Positions 7,948 to 17,891 of a stretch of DNA of 44,096 nucleotides are shown here, piece after piece; position 1 is the stretch's first letter, and every line of letters starts with the position of its first letter. The notes beneath the pieces were generated by a model. The model worked only from the letters and a program-made list of their open reading frames with translations. It made no database searches and was not told the origin of the DNA. The translations under genes were made by a program, and so were the position numbers. Where the stretch lies: contig NZ_JACJQV010000142.1 of the NCBI RefSeq assembly GCF_014696875.1, positions 1-44,096 of the forward strand. Direction: 5' to 3'. The stretch comes from Microcystis wesenbergii FACHB-1317. GTDB taxonomy: Bacteria; Cyanobacteriota; Cyanobacteriia; Cyanobacteriales; Microcystaceae.

Positions 7948-10149
7948 TTATAAAGCGGTTAGATAGCGGATTTTTTCCAACAATAGGGAGGGTTGAATCG
8001 GTTTGAGCAGATAGTCGTCAATGCCATGAAGACCGAGAAAATTAACGCTGATTTCAGGGGTATCATTTAAGATTAGCACTTTACTGGCTTGAGTTTGGCT
8101 AGATTTTTTTAAGAGATGACAGAGATGATATATATCGGGCATTTTCCGATCGACAATTATAATACTTGGCTGCACGATCTCAATTTTTTTGATAGCGGAG
8201 ACACTATCGATTAACCAAATAACTTGATAATGTGCCACCATCAATAACTCACAAATAAGATTGGCGATTTCTTCGTCACTTTCAATTAAAACTATAGTGG
8301 GATGGTGGTGATTAAAATGGGGATTATGCTCTGAGGGTTGGGGTTGAGATTTGGATGGGTTTTGTTGAGGTAAACGGACGGTAAAGATGGAACCTTTATC
8401 TAAGCAAGATTCTACCTCGATCGTGCCGCAATGGAGTTCCACTAATTGTTTAGTTAAAGCCAATCCTAATCCCACACCACCATAACGACGTTTGCGGGAG
8501 CCATCCAATTGGGTAAATTTTTCAAACAGAAGCGGTATTTTTTGAGCAGGAATGCCGATGCCCGTGTCCTCTACCTGAAAAATGACCTGACTGTCTTCTT
8601 TCCACAGTCTCAGCGTGACAGCACCCTGTTCGGGGGTAAATTTTAGGGCATTTTTTAACAAGTATAAAAGTATCTGCTGAACTCGATCATAATCGGCGTA
8701 AAAATAATGCTCTTTTTCGGCAATTTTCATCTCTAAAATTAGATTAATTTCTTTAATTTCTGCCTCCGTTTTGATAATTTCTAAAACATGATTACAGAGG
8801 TATTTTAGCGAAAATTGTTTAATATCTAAAACGGCTTTTCCTGCCGAAACTTGGGAGAAATTAAGCAAGTCATTGATTAATTCTAATAGTTTATTGCCGT
8901 TATCCTGAATAACTTTTAGATATTGTTTTTGTTTGTCGGGAGGTAAAAAATTACTAGCTGCCGAGCATTTTTGCAGGGTACTGGACAAACCGATAATACA
9001 AGTTAGGGGAGTTAATAACTCATGACTCATATTATTTAAAAATTCACTTTTGCAGAGGTTAGCGGCTTCCGCGGCCATTAAAGTATCTTGTAATTCTTGG
9101 GTTCTTTCTATTACCCGGCGTTCAAAAATATCTTTTTGTTCCTGTACTTGAGAATATAATTGCGCTTGATAGATAGCGATGGCGAGATGTTCACCAATCT
9201 GACCTAAAAATTTCTTTTCCTGCGGCAACCATTGGCGTTTTTGTTGACATTGATGGGCAATTAATAAACCCCACAATTCTTCTTGTACCACAATCGGGGC
9301 GATTAATTTTGATTGCACTTGGTGTTGTCGCAAAAATTCCGACAAACAGAAGGAAGAAGAATAGTTAACATCCACATCATCCACGGCCAGAATTAATCCT
9401 TGACGATACTTTTCCTTGTATTGGGGAATATAGGAAAAACAATCGTCTTCGGGGGTTAAATTTAACACGGAATTTATCTGGTCGGAAATGCGCGACTCGG
9501 AAGTTATTTTTCCCTTTCCCTCACCAGTACCAGGGAAAAATTGATAAATTAACAATCTGTCCACTTGCAGAAATTCCCGCGCTTCCCTGACCACGGTTTC
9601 CAGAATCACCGGTAACTCCAGACTCTGACGCATTTGGGTGATGACTTGGTTTAATAATCTTTCCTGTTGGATTTGTTGGGATAGGGCCGCTTCTACCGGT
9701 TGACAAACGGAGAAGATGCGGGGACAACCCCCCTCAGCAGCCGGAGAAGAAATTATCGAGAGAATTTTGACTAAAATTTTATTTTGAAAACTGCTGACAT
9801 TATTGGATAGAGGCAAATTTAAAATTTGATAACCCTGCTCAATTTTCGGGTGGTGAAGAGACTTGACGGCCAGTCCTTGCAGAAAACTTTTAATCGTGTT
9901 CGCTTCAAAACTAATGCGGACTTCGTACTCAAAGTTATGTGCTTGGGGACTGGCTAACAATAAAGCTTGTAGGTCAGTGGAAAGCAAGAGTTGATAGATT
10001 TCCCCCGTCTGTGGGGGAATATCTCTTTCACTGAGACTAATCCTCGGCCCTGTTACCTGTATTGCCAACTGTCCCCACCAAGAACGAATTTGTTCGAGGT
10101 GAGTAGATGACAACACTTGACAGCAAACATAAGCGGGAGCAGCATTCAT
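7948..10149 (-). CDS. Hybrid sensor histidine kinase with cyanobacteriochrome-like GAF domain and C-terminal receiver
   Basis: 733 residues. Residues 1-150 are an unrecognised N-terminal region. Residues 182-330 form a GAF domain of the phytochrome/cyanobacteriochrome lineage (VDRLLIYQF, YRQG, QVQSKLIAPIV, LWGLLIAHQC). A coiled segment spans 330-365. The HisKA domain has its phospho-acceptor H376 in MSHELLTP. The ATPase domain has N500, DTGIGIP (528-534) and GVGLGL (558-563). A receiver (617-733) has D625, phospho-acceptor D667 in VDRKMP and K716. The GAF has DDCF at 235-238 (the DXCF motif) and C268 at the place of the canonical chromophore cysteine, followed by Leu instead of the usual His. 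It is likely a light sensor or a relic of one (inference). Heptamer repeats touch the start codon. Confidence 0.9.
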   Translation of the reverse strand: MNAAPAYVCCQVLSSTHLEQIRSWWGQLAIQVTGPRISLSERDIPPQTGEIYQLLLSTDLQALLLASPQAHNFEYEVRISFEANTIKSFLQGLAVKSLHHPKIEQGYQILNLPLSNNVSSFQNKILVKILSIISSPAAEGGCPRIFSVCQPVEAALSQQIQQERLLNQVITQMRQSLELPVILETVVREAREFLQVDRLLIYQFFPGTGEGKGKITSESRISDQINSVLNLTPEDDCFSYIPQYKEKYRQGLILAVDDVDVNYSSSFCLSEFLRQHQVQSKLIAPIVVQEELWGLLIAHQCQQKRQWLPQEKKFLGQIGEHLAIAIYQAQLYSQVQEQKDIFERRVIERTQELQDTLMAAEAANLCKSEFLNNMSHELLTPLTCIIGLSSTLQKCSAASNFLPPDKQKQYLKVIQDNGNKLLELINDLLNFSQVSAGKAVLDIKQFSLKYLCNHVLEIIKTEAEIKEINLILEMKIAEKEHYFYADYDRVQQILLYLLKNALKFTPEQGAVTLRLWKEDSQVIFQVEDTGIGIPAQKIPLLFEKFTQLDGSRKRRYGGVGLGLALTKQLVELHCGTIEVESCLDKGSIFTVRLPQQNPSKSQPQPSEHNPHFNHHHPTIVLIESDEEIANLICELLMVAHYQVIWLIDSVSAIKKIEIVQPSIIIVDRKMPDIYHLCHLLKKSSQTQASKVLILNDTPEISVNFLGLHGIDDYLLKPIQPSLLLEKIRYLTAL

Positions 10150-10412
10150 TTATCAGTTATCAGTTATCAGTTATCAGTTATCAGTGATCAGTTATCAGTT
10201 ATCAGAAGGCAGGAGGCAGGAGGAGATAGGGTGATAGGGTGATAGGGTGTTAGGGTTTTGGGGTTTTAGGGTTTTAGGGTTTTAGGGTTTTGGGGTTTTA
10301 GTTGAAATTCCCCCACTTCCCCACTTCCCCACTTCCCCACTTCCCCACTTCCCCACTTCCCACTTCCCCACTTCCCCACTTCCCCACTTCCCCACTTCCC
10401 CACTTCCCCAAA
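10150..10412. repeat. Block of several different short tandem repeats between the kinase and cobN
   Basis: From left to right: TTATCAG heptamers (10150-10205), ggcagga units, tgatagggtga units, an AGGGTTTT octamer run (about 10248-10300, telomere-like in appearance) and a CCCCACTT octamer run (about 10307-10408, one unit lacking a base). The rest of the spacer to cobN (10413-10608) holds a short direct echo of these and no clear promoter or riboswitch. No gene in 10150-10608. Confidence 0.95.
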
Positions 10413-10608
10413 CCCCAGTTATCAGTAAGGGGACTGGGGTTGGGGTTTTAGTGAAGATTTTTCTTAATCCCTATCCCCTAACACCTATTCCCTGTTCTTT
10501 AAATTGCCGCAGACAGATATAATCATCTCTATCTACCTAGGAATGATCCCTCGATCGAGACCCTGATTCTCAAAACCTAATCATTATTTAACCTAACTCT
10601 CAAAATTT

Positions 10609-13600
10609 ATGCATCGTATTGCTCCCCAAGCGGGTGGTTGGACAGCAGATACCGAAGGGGTGATTATTATTGACCAAAATCCGGCCCCGATTGTTCTCCT
10701 CACCATGGCTGATACCGATATTCAAACTCTAGCGGCAGCTATCGACCATCTACCGGATAATTTTCCCGCAATTCGCGCCCTCAATTTATCCCAGTTACAA
10801 CAGCAATACAGTATCGATAACTATGGGGACAAGGTACTATCCCAAGCAAGGGTGATTATTCTTCGCTTATTGGGGGGACGGGGGAGTTGGTCCTACGGGT
10901 TGGAAGTAGTTAAGGAAATTGTCGAGGAAACTGGTGCGACTTTATTTGTCCTCCCGGGAGAGGATAAACCGGATTTAGAGTTGATGAGTCATTCCACTGC
11001 TTCCCTGACTACTGTTAATCAGTTATGGTGCTATTTCACGGAAGCAGGGATAGATAACTGGATTAATGCTGCTAAATTTATCGCGCATACCTGTCTCCAT
11101 CTCGACTATCCTCCCTCTCCTCCTAGGGTTGTCCCTAGGTTGGGAATCTATTCCCAGATAACCCTACCCCAACCCCAAGCACGGACTTGGATACTTTTCT
11201 ATCGTTCCCATTATCTCGCGGGTAACACCAAAGCTATCGATGCTTTAATCAGCGCTTTCACCCAAAGAAATATTGAAACTGTCCCTATCTTTCTCTCCTC
11301 TCTGCGGGAAATCGAAGTGCAAGAGGAACTATTAACCCTCTTTTCCCACCATCCCCCAGACTTAATTCTCGATACCACTAGCTTCTCTATCCAACGACCA
11401 GAAGACAAACAAAATCATCACTTCTGGCAGTCCCTCAATAAACCCATCTTCCAAGTTATCCTCAGCAGCAGCAGTTTAGAAGCTTATCAACAGGGCTATC
11501 AAGGTCTTTCCCCCCGGGATGTGGCCATGAATATCGCTTTACCGGAAATGGATGGCAAAATTATCACCCGCGCTATTTCCTTTAAATCTGTCCTCACCCG
11601 ACATCCCAAACTAGAAACGGAAATAGTTATCTATCAACCCCTCCCCCACCGGGTTGATTTTGTCGCTGATTTAACCGCAAACTATTGTCAACTCTCCTCC
11701 CTTCCCAACTCCCAGAAAAAAATTGCTCTCATTTTCCCCAACTATCCCAATAAGGATGGTCGTATCGCTAACGGAGTCGGTTTAGATACTCCCGCTAGTG
11801 GTTTGGAAATTCTTCGCGCACTACAAACCCAAGGTTATACCCTCACCGACCTCCCCGACCATAGCGATGAATTAATGCGATTGCTGATTTCCGGTATCAC
11901 TAATGACCTGGAAACAAGGGAATTAAAACCTATCTATCAATCTCTCTCCCTAGAAGCATATCTAGATTATTTCTCCTCCCTTCCCCCCGATAATCAAAGC
12001 GCTATGCTTGACCGTTGGGGACATCCAGACAAGGATTTTCCTATCCCGGGCCTCCAGTTAGGTAATGTCTTTATCGGTATTCAACCTTCTCGCGGTTATG
12101 ACCTTGACCCGACTCTTAATTATCATTCCCCCGACCTGGAACCTACCCACAGCTATCTCGCTTTTTACCATTGGTTACGACAGGAATTCCAAGTCACTGC
12201 TGTGATTAATCTCGGTAAACACGGCAATTTAGAATGGCTACCGGGGAAAAGTCTCGCTCTTTCTCCCCATTGTTATCCCGAAATCGCTTTCTCGTCGCTG
12301 CCGAATTTTTATCCTTTTATTGTCAATGACCCCGGAGAAGGTTCCAACGCTAAAAGACGTTCCCAAGCTGTTATCATCGACCATCTCACTCCCCCGATGA
12401 CGCGAGCGGAATTGTATGGGGATTGGGAAAAGTTAGAGTCTCTCATCGATGAATATTATCAGGCAGAATCTCTTGATCCTTCTCGTTTAGCTCTGATTCG
12501 CGAGCGGATTAACGACCTGGTGGCGAAAACTAATCTCGATCGAGAGCTAGGCACGACCAGCACTTCCTTTGGTCAATTTCTCACCGTCGTGGATGGTTAT
12601 CTCTGTGAACTCAAGGAAGCACAAATCCGCGACGGTTTACATATCTTCGGTCAATGTCCCCAGGGTCAGCAGTTAATTGATTTAATCCAATCGATCGCTC
12701 GTTCTCCCAGTCCCGACCGCCCCGGTTTAACCCGTTCCCTTGCCCTTGACCTCCATCTCGACTGCGACCCCCTGACGGAATATAACGATACTACTACTTA
12801 TCTGGAAGGTCTCGCTCAGGATTTAATTAGCCAGAAAATTGAACCTGTAGGCGAAAATACGGCAAAAGAATTGGTTTGGCTAGAAAATCAGTTAATTCCT
12901 GCTTTAAAACAAACCCCCGATGAACTTATCTATCTCTTAAAAGGTCTCGCTGGCCAATACGTCCCCAGTGGTGCTTCCGGCGCTCCTACCCGCGGCCGTC
13001 CTGATGTTCTCCCCACCGGCAGAAATTTCTATTCCGTCGATACCCGCGCAATCCCCACAGAAACCGCGTGGGAAGTGGGAAGAAAGGCCGCAGAGGCACT
13101 AATTGAACGTTATACCCAAGAAAATGGCGAATATCCCCGCACTTTGGCGATTTCTATCTGGGGAACTTCGACGATGAGAAATAGTGGCGAAGATGTGGCC
13201 GAAGCCATGGCTTTACTGGGAATTCGTCCCCTTTGGGATGGTTTTTTCCGTCGGGTGGTCGGGTTTGAAATCCTTACCCCGTCTAGCTTAGGCCGTCCTC
13301 GCATTGATGTGACTGTTCGGGTATCGGGCTTTTTTAGGGACAGTTTCCCCAGCATACTACATCTTCTTAATTCTGGCATAAATGCGGTAGCTTGTCAAGA
13401 GGAAGAGGAAAAAATTAATCCTTTAGCGGCGAAAGTGAAGACAGAGAGGGAGTTTTGGCTAAGTCAGGGCTTAGGAGAAAAAGAGGCGAAACTGAGAGCT
13501 ACTGCCAGAATCTTTGGCTGCAAACCGGGTGCTTACGGGGCCGGTTTACAGGGGTTAATCGAGTCACAAAACTGGCAAAATGATCAAGACTTAGCTAATG

Positions 13601-14226
13601 CTTATATTAACTGGAGTTGTTATGCCTATGATAGTCAAGGAACTGCCCATTCTTTACCGGAAGTATTGAGAAATAGACTGCAAGAATTAGAGATAGTGCT
13701 GCACAATCAGGACAATCGAGAACACGATATTTTCGACTCCGATGACTACTATCAATTTCAAGGCGGCTTAACTGCCAGTGTCCGGGCTTTAACCGGCAAA
13801 AATCCCGTCACCTATTTTGGTGATCATTCCCGACCGGAAAATCCCCGCATCAGAACCCTAGAGGAAGAAATTCGCCGCGTTTACCGCTCGCGAGTGGTTA
13901 ATCCCAAATGGATAGCGGGAGTGATGCGACACGGCTATAAAGGTGCTTTCGAGATGGCTGCGACCGTAGATTATATTTTTGCCTACTCTGCCACTACTCA
14001 TCTGGTGGAGGATTTTATCTATCAGGGGGTAGCCGAAGCTTATTTATTTGACCACAAGGTACAACAATTTATTCAGGAGAAAAACCCCTGGGCATTGCGA
14101 GACATGGCCGAAAGATTGTTAGAAGCTCAACAACGGGGATTATGGACCCAGGTGGACCAGAAAACTTTAGATCGATTGAGGGCAATTGTCCATGAGGCCG
14201 AAGGAGCGATCGAATCGGGTCAGTAA
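10609..14226 (+). CDS. cobN: Cobaltochelatase subunit CobN
   Basis: Large subunit of the ATP-dependent chelatase that inserts cobalt into a corrin precursor in aerobic cobamide synthesis. The 1205 residues match CobN (about 1250) rather than magnesium chelatase ChlH (about 1330). The start MHRIAPQAGGW and the segments NLGKHGNLEWLPGKSLAL and SGAPTRGRPDVLPTGRNFY are CobN-like. ChlH has a different sequence after the SGAPTRG motif. The C-terminus has MRHGYKGAFEMAATVDYIFA, the conserved metal-chelatase end. No other cobalamin genes are adjacent, so cobS/cobT-type partners (in cyanobacteria often shared with ChlI/ChlD) must be elsewhere. No B12 riboswitch was recognised upstream. Confidence 0.93.
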   Translation: MHRIAPQAGGWTADTEGVIIIDQNPAPIVLLTMADTDIQTLAAAIDHLPDNFPAIRALNLSQLQQQYSIDNYGDKVLSQARVIILRLLGGRGSWSYGLEVVKEIVEETGATLFVLPGEDKPDLELMSHSTASLTTVNQLWCYFTEAGIDNWINAAKFIAHTCLHLDYPPSPPRVVPRLGIYSQITLPQPQARTWILFYRSHYLAGNTKAIDALISAFTQRNIETVPIFLSSLREIEVQEELLTLFSHHPPDLILDTTSFSIQRPEDKQNHHFWQSLNKPIFQVILSSSSLEAYQQGYQGLSPRDVAMNIALPEMDGKIITRAISFKSVLTRHPKLETEIVIYQPLPHRVDFVADLTANYCQLSSLPNSQKKIALIFPNYPNKDGRIANGVGLDTPASGLEILRALQTQGYTLTDLPDHSDELMRLLISGITNDLETRELKPIYQSLSLEAYLDYFSSLPPDNQSAMLDRWGHPDKDFPIPGLQLGNVFIGIQPSRGYDLDPTLNYHSPDLEPTHSYLAFYHWLRQEFQVTAVINLGKHGNLEWLPGKSLALSPHCYPEIAFSSLPNFYPFIVNDPGEGSNAKRRSQAVIIDHLTPPMTRAELYGDWEKLESLIDEYYQAESLDPSRLALIRERINDLVAKTNLDRELGTTSTSFGQFLTVVDGYLCELKEAQIRDGLHIFGQCPQGQQLIDLIQSIARSPSPDRPGLTRSLALDLHLDCDPLTEYNDTTTYLEGLAQDLISQKIEPVGENTAKELVWLENQLIPALKQTPDELIYLLKGLAGQYVPSGASGAPTRGRPDVLPTGRNFYSVDTRAIPTETAWEVGRKAAEALIERYTQENGEYPRTLAISIWGTSTMRNSGEDVAEAMALLGIRPLWDGFFRRVVGFEILTPSSLGRPRIDVTVRVSGFFRDSFPSILHLLNSGINAVACQEEEEKINPLAAKVKTEREFWLSQGLGEKEAKLRATARIFGCKPGAYGAGLQGLIESQNWQNDQDLANAYINWSCYAYDSQGTAHSLPEVLRNRLQELEIVLHNQDNREHDIFDSDDYYQFQGGLTASVRALTGKNPVTYFGDHSRPENPRIRTLEEEIRRVYRSRVVNPKWIAGVMRHGYKGAFEMAATVDYIFAYSATTHLVEDFIYQGVAEAYLFDHKVQQFIQEKNPWALRDMAERLLEAQQRGLWTQVDQKTLDRLRAIVHEAEGAIESGQ

Positions 14227-14262
14227 TTAGACCTCTTGTAAAAATCAAAAATCTTCCGTTAG

Positions 14263-14341
14263 AACGTAGGTTGGGTTGAAGCATGAAACCCAACGCCTGC
14301 ATGGGTTACGCTACCGCTAACCCATCCTACAAATAATTGTG
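14263..14341. repeat. Dispersed repeat C, copy 1 (aacgtaggttgggttgaagc...)
   Basis: About 79 bp, near-identical in inverted orientation to 35131-35209. It contains the internal match ttgggtt / aaccca and tagcggtagcg-type sequence and ends tcctacaaataattgtg. Noncoding, lying between cobN and the ATPase gene. Confidence 0.85.
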
Positions 14342-14428
14342 TCTCCCTACTTAGAATCAGTCTATACTATATATTCTCCGGGGAGAAATTGCTTAGATTA
14401 CTTTAGTAATGAGAAACGGGACTAAATA

Positions 14429-15712
14429 ATGGCCGGAATTGAGGGATTGAGGATTAAAAATTATCGAGCGCTCAAGGATATAACTCTGGGCAAGTTATGG
14501 AATACTCAAAATCGAGATTCTCTGACACCAATGACGGCCGTTATCGGCAAAAATGGTGTGGGAAAAAGCACACTTTTTGATGCGTTCGGTTTTTTATCTG
14601 ATTGTCTTAAAGGAGGAGTAGAAGAAGCTTGTGATGTGCGAGGTCGGGGCGGGTTTGAGCGTCTTCGTTGCCAAGGTCAGGAAGGAAGCATTGAATTTCA
14701 GATTTACTATAAAGAAGATTACAATTCCCGACCAATTACCTATGAGTTAGCTATTGATCTAGATACCGATAATAGACCTTATGTAAAAAAAGAAAGACTC
14801 AGACAGAGAAGAAAAGGTCAAAAGACCGGATGGCCTTTTTCATTTTTACTCCTCGATGAGGGGAAAGGAATCGTCTGGAAAGGAGAAGAAGAAGGGAAAC
14901 AAGTAGAAGAAGGTCAAGACCATTTTGATTTACTTAAGTTAATAGAAAAAATTAAACGAGGAGATTATGAGGATGGGGGAGAGTTAGTGGAACTGAATGA
15001 TAAGCGCAAACTAGGAATTGCTACGTTAGGTTCTCTCAAACCGCATCCGAGAATTTCCCTATTTCGGAGATTTATTGAGGGATGGTATCTCAGCTATTTT
15101 ACTCCCGATGCGGCCAGAAGTTTGCCCCTAGCCGGACCCCAGAAACATTTGAATATCCATGGAGATAATCTCGGTAATGTGGTGCAGTTTATGGAAAGAG
15201 AGCATTCCCAGAAATTTCAGAATATACTTAATAGTATTTCTCGTAAGATACCGGGTATAGAAAAAATTAGCACCGAAAAAAGTCCCGATAATCGACTACT
15301 ATTAAAATTTAATGATCGGGGATTCCAAGACCCATTTTATGTACAGCAAATGTCCGATGGTACTTTAAAAGTATTCGCCTATCTCTTACTGTTAGAAGAC
15401 CCTTCTCCACCGCCATTTATCTGTATTGAAGAGCCAGAAAACGGCTTATACCATAAACTATTAGAAACCTTGGCTCAAGAATTTAGAAAACACGCCACAG
15501 GACAGAGAGGACGTTCTCAAATTTTTATCACCACTCATCAACCTTATTTTGTTGATGCTCTCCAGCCGGAAGAAGTTTGGATTCTGGAAAAAGGTGATGA
15601 TGGGTTTTCTCGGATTAAACGGGCTAGTGACAATCCCTTAATCAAGAATCTCGTCTCAGAAGGATTGCCCCTTGGTAGTCTTTGGTATAGTGATTACTTA
15701 GATGAGAGATAA
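14429..15712 (+). CDS. AAA family ATPase (RecF/OLD-like, COG4637 type)
   Basis: 427 residues with an SMC/ABC-type ATPase fold. The N-terminal LRIKNYRALKDI strand is typical of RecF/OLD-like proteins, with Walker A GKNGVGKST at 40-48, a signature-like MSDGTLK at 308-314, Walker B ICIEEPENG at 331-339, and a switch histidine in FITTHQPYFVDAL (H370). Residues 115-195 form a charged insert. The following gene (DUF4276, Toprim-like) starts at most a few bases after this stop. ATPase plus Toprim-like partner pairs are known in anti-phage systems such as Gabija, PARIS and OLD, so a defence role is plausible but unproven. Here the partner is broken. The gene itself is intact. Confidence 0.88.
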   Translation: MAGIEGLRIKNYRALKDITLGKLWNTQNRDSLTPMTAVIGKNGVGKSTLFDAFGFLSDCLKGGVEEACDVRGRGGFERLRCQGQEGSIEFQIYYKEDYNSRPITYELAIDLDTDNRPYVKKERLRQRRKGQKTGWPFSFLLLDEGKGIVWKGEEEGKQVEEGQDHFDLLKLIEKIKRGDYEDGGELVELNDKRKLGIATLGSLKPHPRISLFRRFIEGWYLSYFTPDAARSLPLAGPQKHLNIHGDNLGNVVQFMEREHSQKFQNILNSISRKIPGIEKISTEKSPDNRLLLKFNDRGFQDPFYVQQMSDGTLKVFAYLLLLEDPSPPPFICIEEPENGLYHKLLETLAQEFRKHATGQRGRSQIFITTHQPYFVDALQPEEVWILEKGDDGFSRIKRASDNPLIKNLVSEGLPLGSLWYSDYLDER

Positions 15713-15716
15713 GGTC

Positions 15717-16409
15717 ATGCACTTTGAAATTTTGGTCGAGGATTTGTCGGGAAAAAAAGCACTTGATATTCTAATTCCTAAGATTATTGACATGAATGCA
15801 GGTCATACATTTAGGGTTCATTCCTATAAAGGCAGTGGTCATATTCCCAGAGACTTACAGTCTGTTTCCGATCCTAGTAAACGGATTCTTCTTGAGCGAC
15901 TACCTAAACTGATTCAAGGATATGATAAAACTTTTTCTAGTTACCCTGATAATTATGCTGCTGTACTGATTGTGGTTTGCGATCTGGATAATCGATGTTT
16001 TCGAGAATTTCGACAGTAATTAGGCAATTGTCTGGAAAAATCTGCGATCCAATCCCCAATTTACTTCTGTATTGCTGTTGAAGAAGGAGAAGCTTGGTAT
16101 TTAGGTGATATTAATGCCATAAAAATTGCTTATCCCCAGGCCAAAAGTGCTATCTTGGATTCCTATATTAATGATAGTATCTGTGGTACTTGGGAAAAAC
16201 TGGCAGATGCTATATACAGAGGTGGAGCGAAACAATTATCTAAGTTAGGTGGAGCTTCTGTGGGTCAAGAGAAAACAGTCTGGGCAGAAAATATTTCTCC
16301 TCAGATGAATGTGGATATTAATCGATCGCCCAGCTTTGGCTATTTTCGGGATAAACTACGTCATCTCAGTAACGAAGAATCAACAACTTTAGTACAGCCT
16401 TTCTCCTAA
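15717..16409 (+). pseudogene. DUF4276 (Toprim-like) gene interrupted by one in-frame TAA
   Basis: The start MHFEILVEDLSGKKALDILI is typical of DUF4276, and an acidic motif CDLDNR follows near residue 95. The frame then meets TAA at 16017-16019 in ...REFRQ-stop-LGNCLEKS. Past that stop the same frame runs on without another for 129 codons to 16409 and stays family-like (YFCIAVEEGEAWYLGDINAI, DSICGTWEKLADAIYRGGAK). So a single substitution, probably a Glu or Gln codon to TAA, explains the break; no frameshift is needed. The upstream ATG at 15702 overlaps the ATPase stop, but ATG 15717 gives the family-like start. Expression of a 100-residue N-terminal fragment, or readthrough, is possible. Confidence 0.85.
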
Positions 16410-16630
16410 AGATGAAATGTAACCTAATTTGGTATTAACGACCGACTCCCCAAAACGAAAACTTTCTATCTCACCATTCAGATAACTGCTGTGGGTGCTT
16501 AAAACTCAAATCTGATAACTTACAGAGGAATGTAGCGAAATATACGGAGCGATCGAACCAATTTGTAATATATGTGGCCTATAAAATAGAATGATGCGAG
16601 CGTTGTCCATACTTGCATCGGGAGGGAACC

Positions 16631-17683
16631 GTGACGACTTTTCTGGCTTCGCTCAATTTACTGCTTTCTGATTCTCCCGCTGCTAATTTTCAGACTGGAG
16701 AACGAACTTTTCCGGCATTCTACTCGACTCTTGCTCCTGCTGCCCTAGCAGATTTAGTTTTTTCTCGTTACGAGATTGATGTACCGAAAAATTGTCAATT
16801 TTGGCATCGGGGTTTAAGTGATGTGTATCTCCTCGAAACCCTGACAACTCCCTACATTTTGCGCGTGTCTCACTGCCATTGGCGCAGCAAAATGGAAATC
16901 GACTTCGAGTTAGAATTATTAGATTATCTCGATCGCTCTCAGGTTCCCGTCGCCGCACCAATTCGCAGCAAAAACGGTGATTTATCCCTAGAAATTAATG
17001 CTCCGGAAGGGAAACGTTACGCCGTCCTTTTTCCCTATGCTCCTGGGGGAATTGCTATTGGGGATATAGATATAGAACAAGCCTATCATTTAGGCGCGAT
17101 CGTGGCTAATTTACATCGGGTGACAGCAGATTTTCAACCCCTAGCCTATCGTCATCCCCTCAACCTCAAATATCTTCTCGACGATTCCCTGCAAATTATC
17201 GCACCTTTTCTGCACCAACGACCGAGCGACCTAGACTGTGTTTTAGAAACCATTGGGGAAATAGAGGAAGAAACCGCTAAATTACCGACAGAATCTCCCT
17301 ATTGGAGCATTTGTTGGGGCGATCCTCATAGTGGTAATGTGCATATCACCCCTGATAATCAGATGACCCTCTTTGATTTCGATCAGTGCGGTTATGGTTG
17401 GCGAGTTTTTGATATCGCTAAATTTCTGCAAGTTTCCCTACAATCCGGCTTAAATCGCCGGGTTCGCCACGGTTTTATCCAAGGCTACGAGCAAACAGTG
17501 CCTTTAACTGATGGTGAATTATCTTGTCTTCAGTATCTCACCCAAGCGGCCTATATTTGGTCTTGGTCAATTAGCTTAAATAACCTGCGTTTAACCGATT
17601 ATAGTCGTCTCTGTGCTAATTATTTTAGTAGCCGTTTGGCCATTCTCAAACGTTTAAGAACCCAAGAATGGGAATTATTCTAA
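16631..17683 (+). CDS. Phosphotransferase-fold kinase (APH/SrkA-like)
   Basis: About 350 residues of the aminoglycoside phosphotransferase/protein-kinase-like fold. The catalytic loop is GDPHSGN (about residues 230-236) and the metal site DFDQCGYG (about 249-256). The N-terminal lobe has YILRVSH with the likely ATP lysine or its substitute nearby. GTG 16631 is chosen as start because GGAGG lies five bases upstream (16621-16625). A TTG at 16613 gives only six more residues. The closest well-known relatives are SrkA/YihE stress kinases and homoserine-kinase-like proteins; the substrate cannot be told from sequence. Monocistronic as far as visible. Confidence 0.8.
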   Translation: MTTFLASLNLLLSDSPAANFQTGERTFPAFYSTLAPAALADLVFSRYEIDVPKNCQFWHRGLSDVYLLETLTTPYILRVSHCHWRSKMEIDFELELLDYLDRSQVPVAAPIRSKNGDLSLEINAPEGKRYAVLFPYAPGGIAIGDIDIEQAYHLGAIVANLHRVTADFQPLAYRHPLNLKYLLDDSLQIIAPFLHQRPSDLDCVLETIGEIEEETAKLPTESPYWSICWGDPHSGNVHITPDNQMTLFDFDQCGYGWRVFDIAKFLQVSLQSGLNRRVRHGFIQGYEQTVPLTDGELSCLQYLTQAAYIWSWSISLNNLRLTDYSRLCANYFSSRLAILKRLRTQEWELF

Positions 17684-17891
17684 AGCAGCCTTAATCCTGT
17701 TGGTGACAGCCGGCCCTAACTAACCAAGATCAACTTTCTTGCTGGTCAATGGCCAAACGAGGTATCGATCCCTGTATGCTGGTAAGTATAGATAATCGCT
17801 AGGTAAAGACTTTCTTCTCCATCTGCCAAAAGTGAAGCAAGCTTTACCGCTTTTGAATACTCTCTCACAGGCTCACAGACAGATGGTTATT

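Noticed and set aside
10248-10300. Telomere-like AGGGTTTT repeats
   Set aside because: An internal short run among other octamer arrays in a bacterial chromosome; no sign of a linear end.
10413-10608. Cobalamin riboswitch upstream of cobN
   Set aside because: No B12-box-like sequence or recognisable fold was found.
10609-14226. Magnesium chelatase subunit ChlH/BchH
   Set aside because: Length of 1205 and the sequence after SGAPTRG (RPDVLPTGRNFY) fit CobN.
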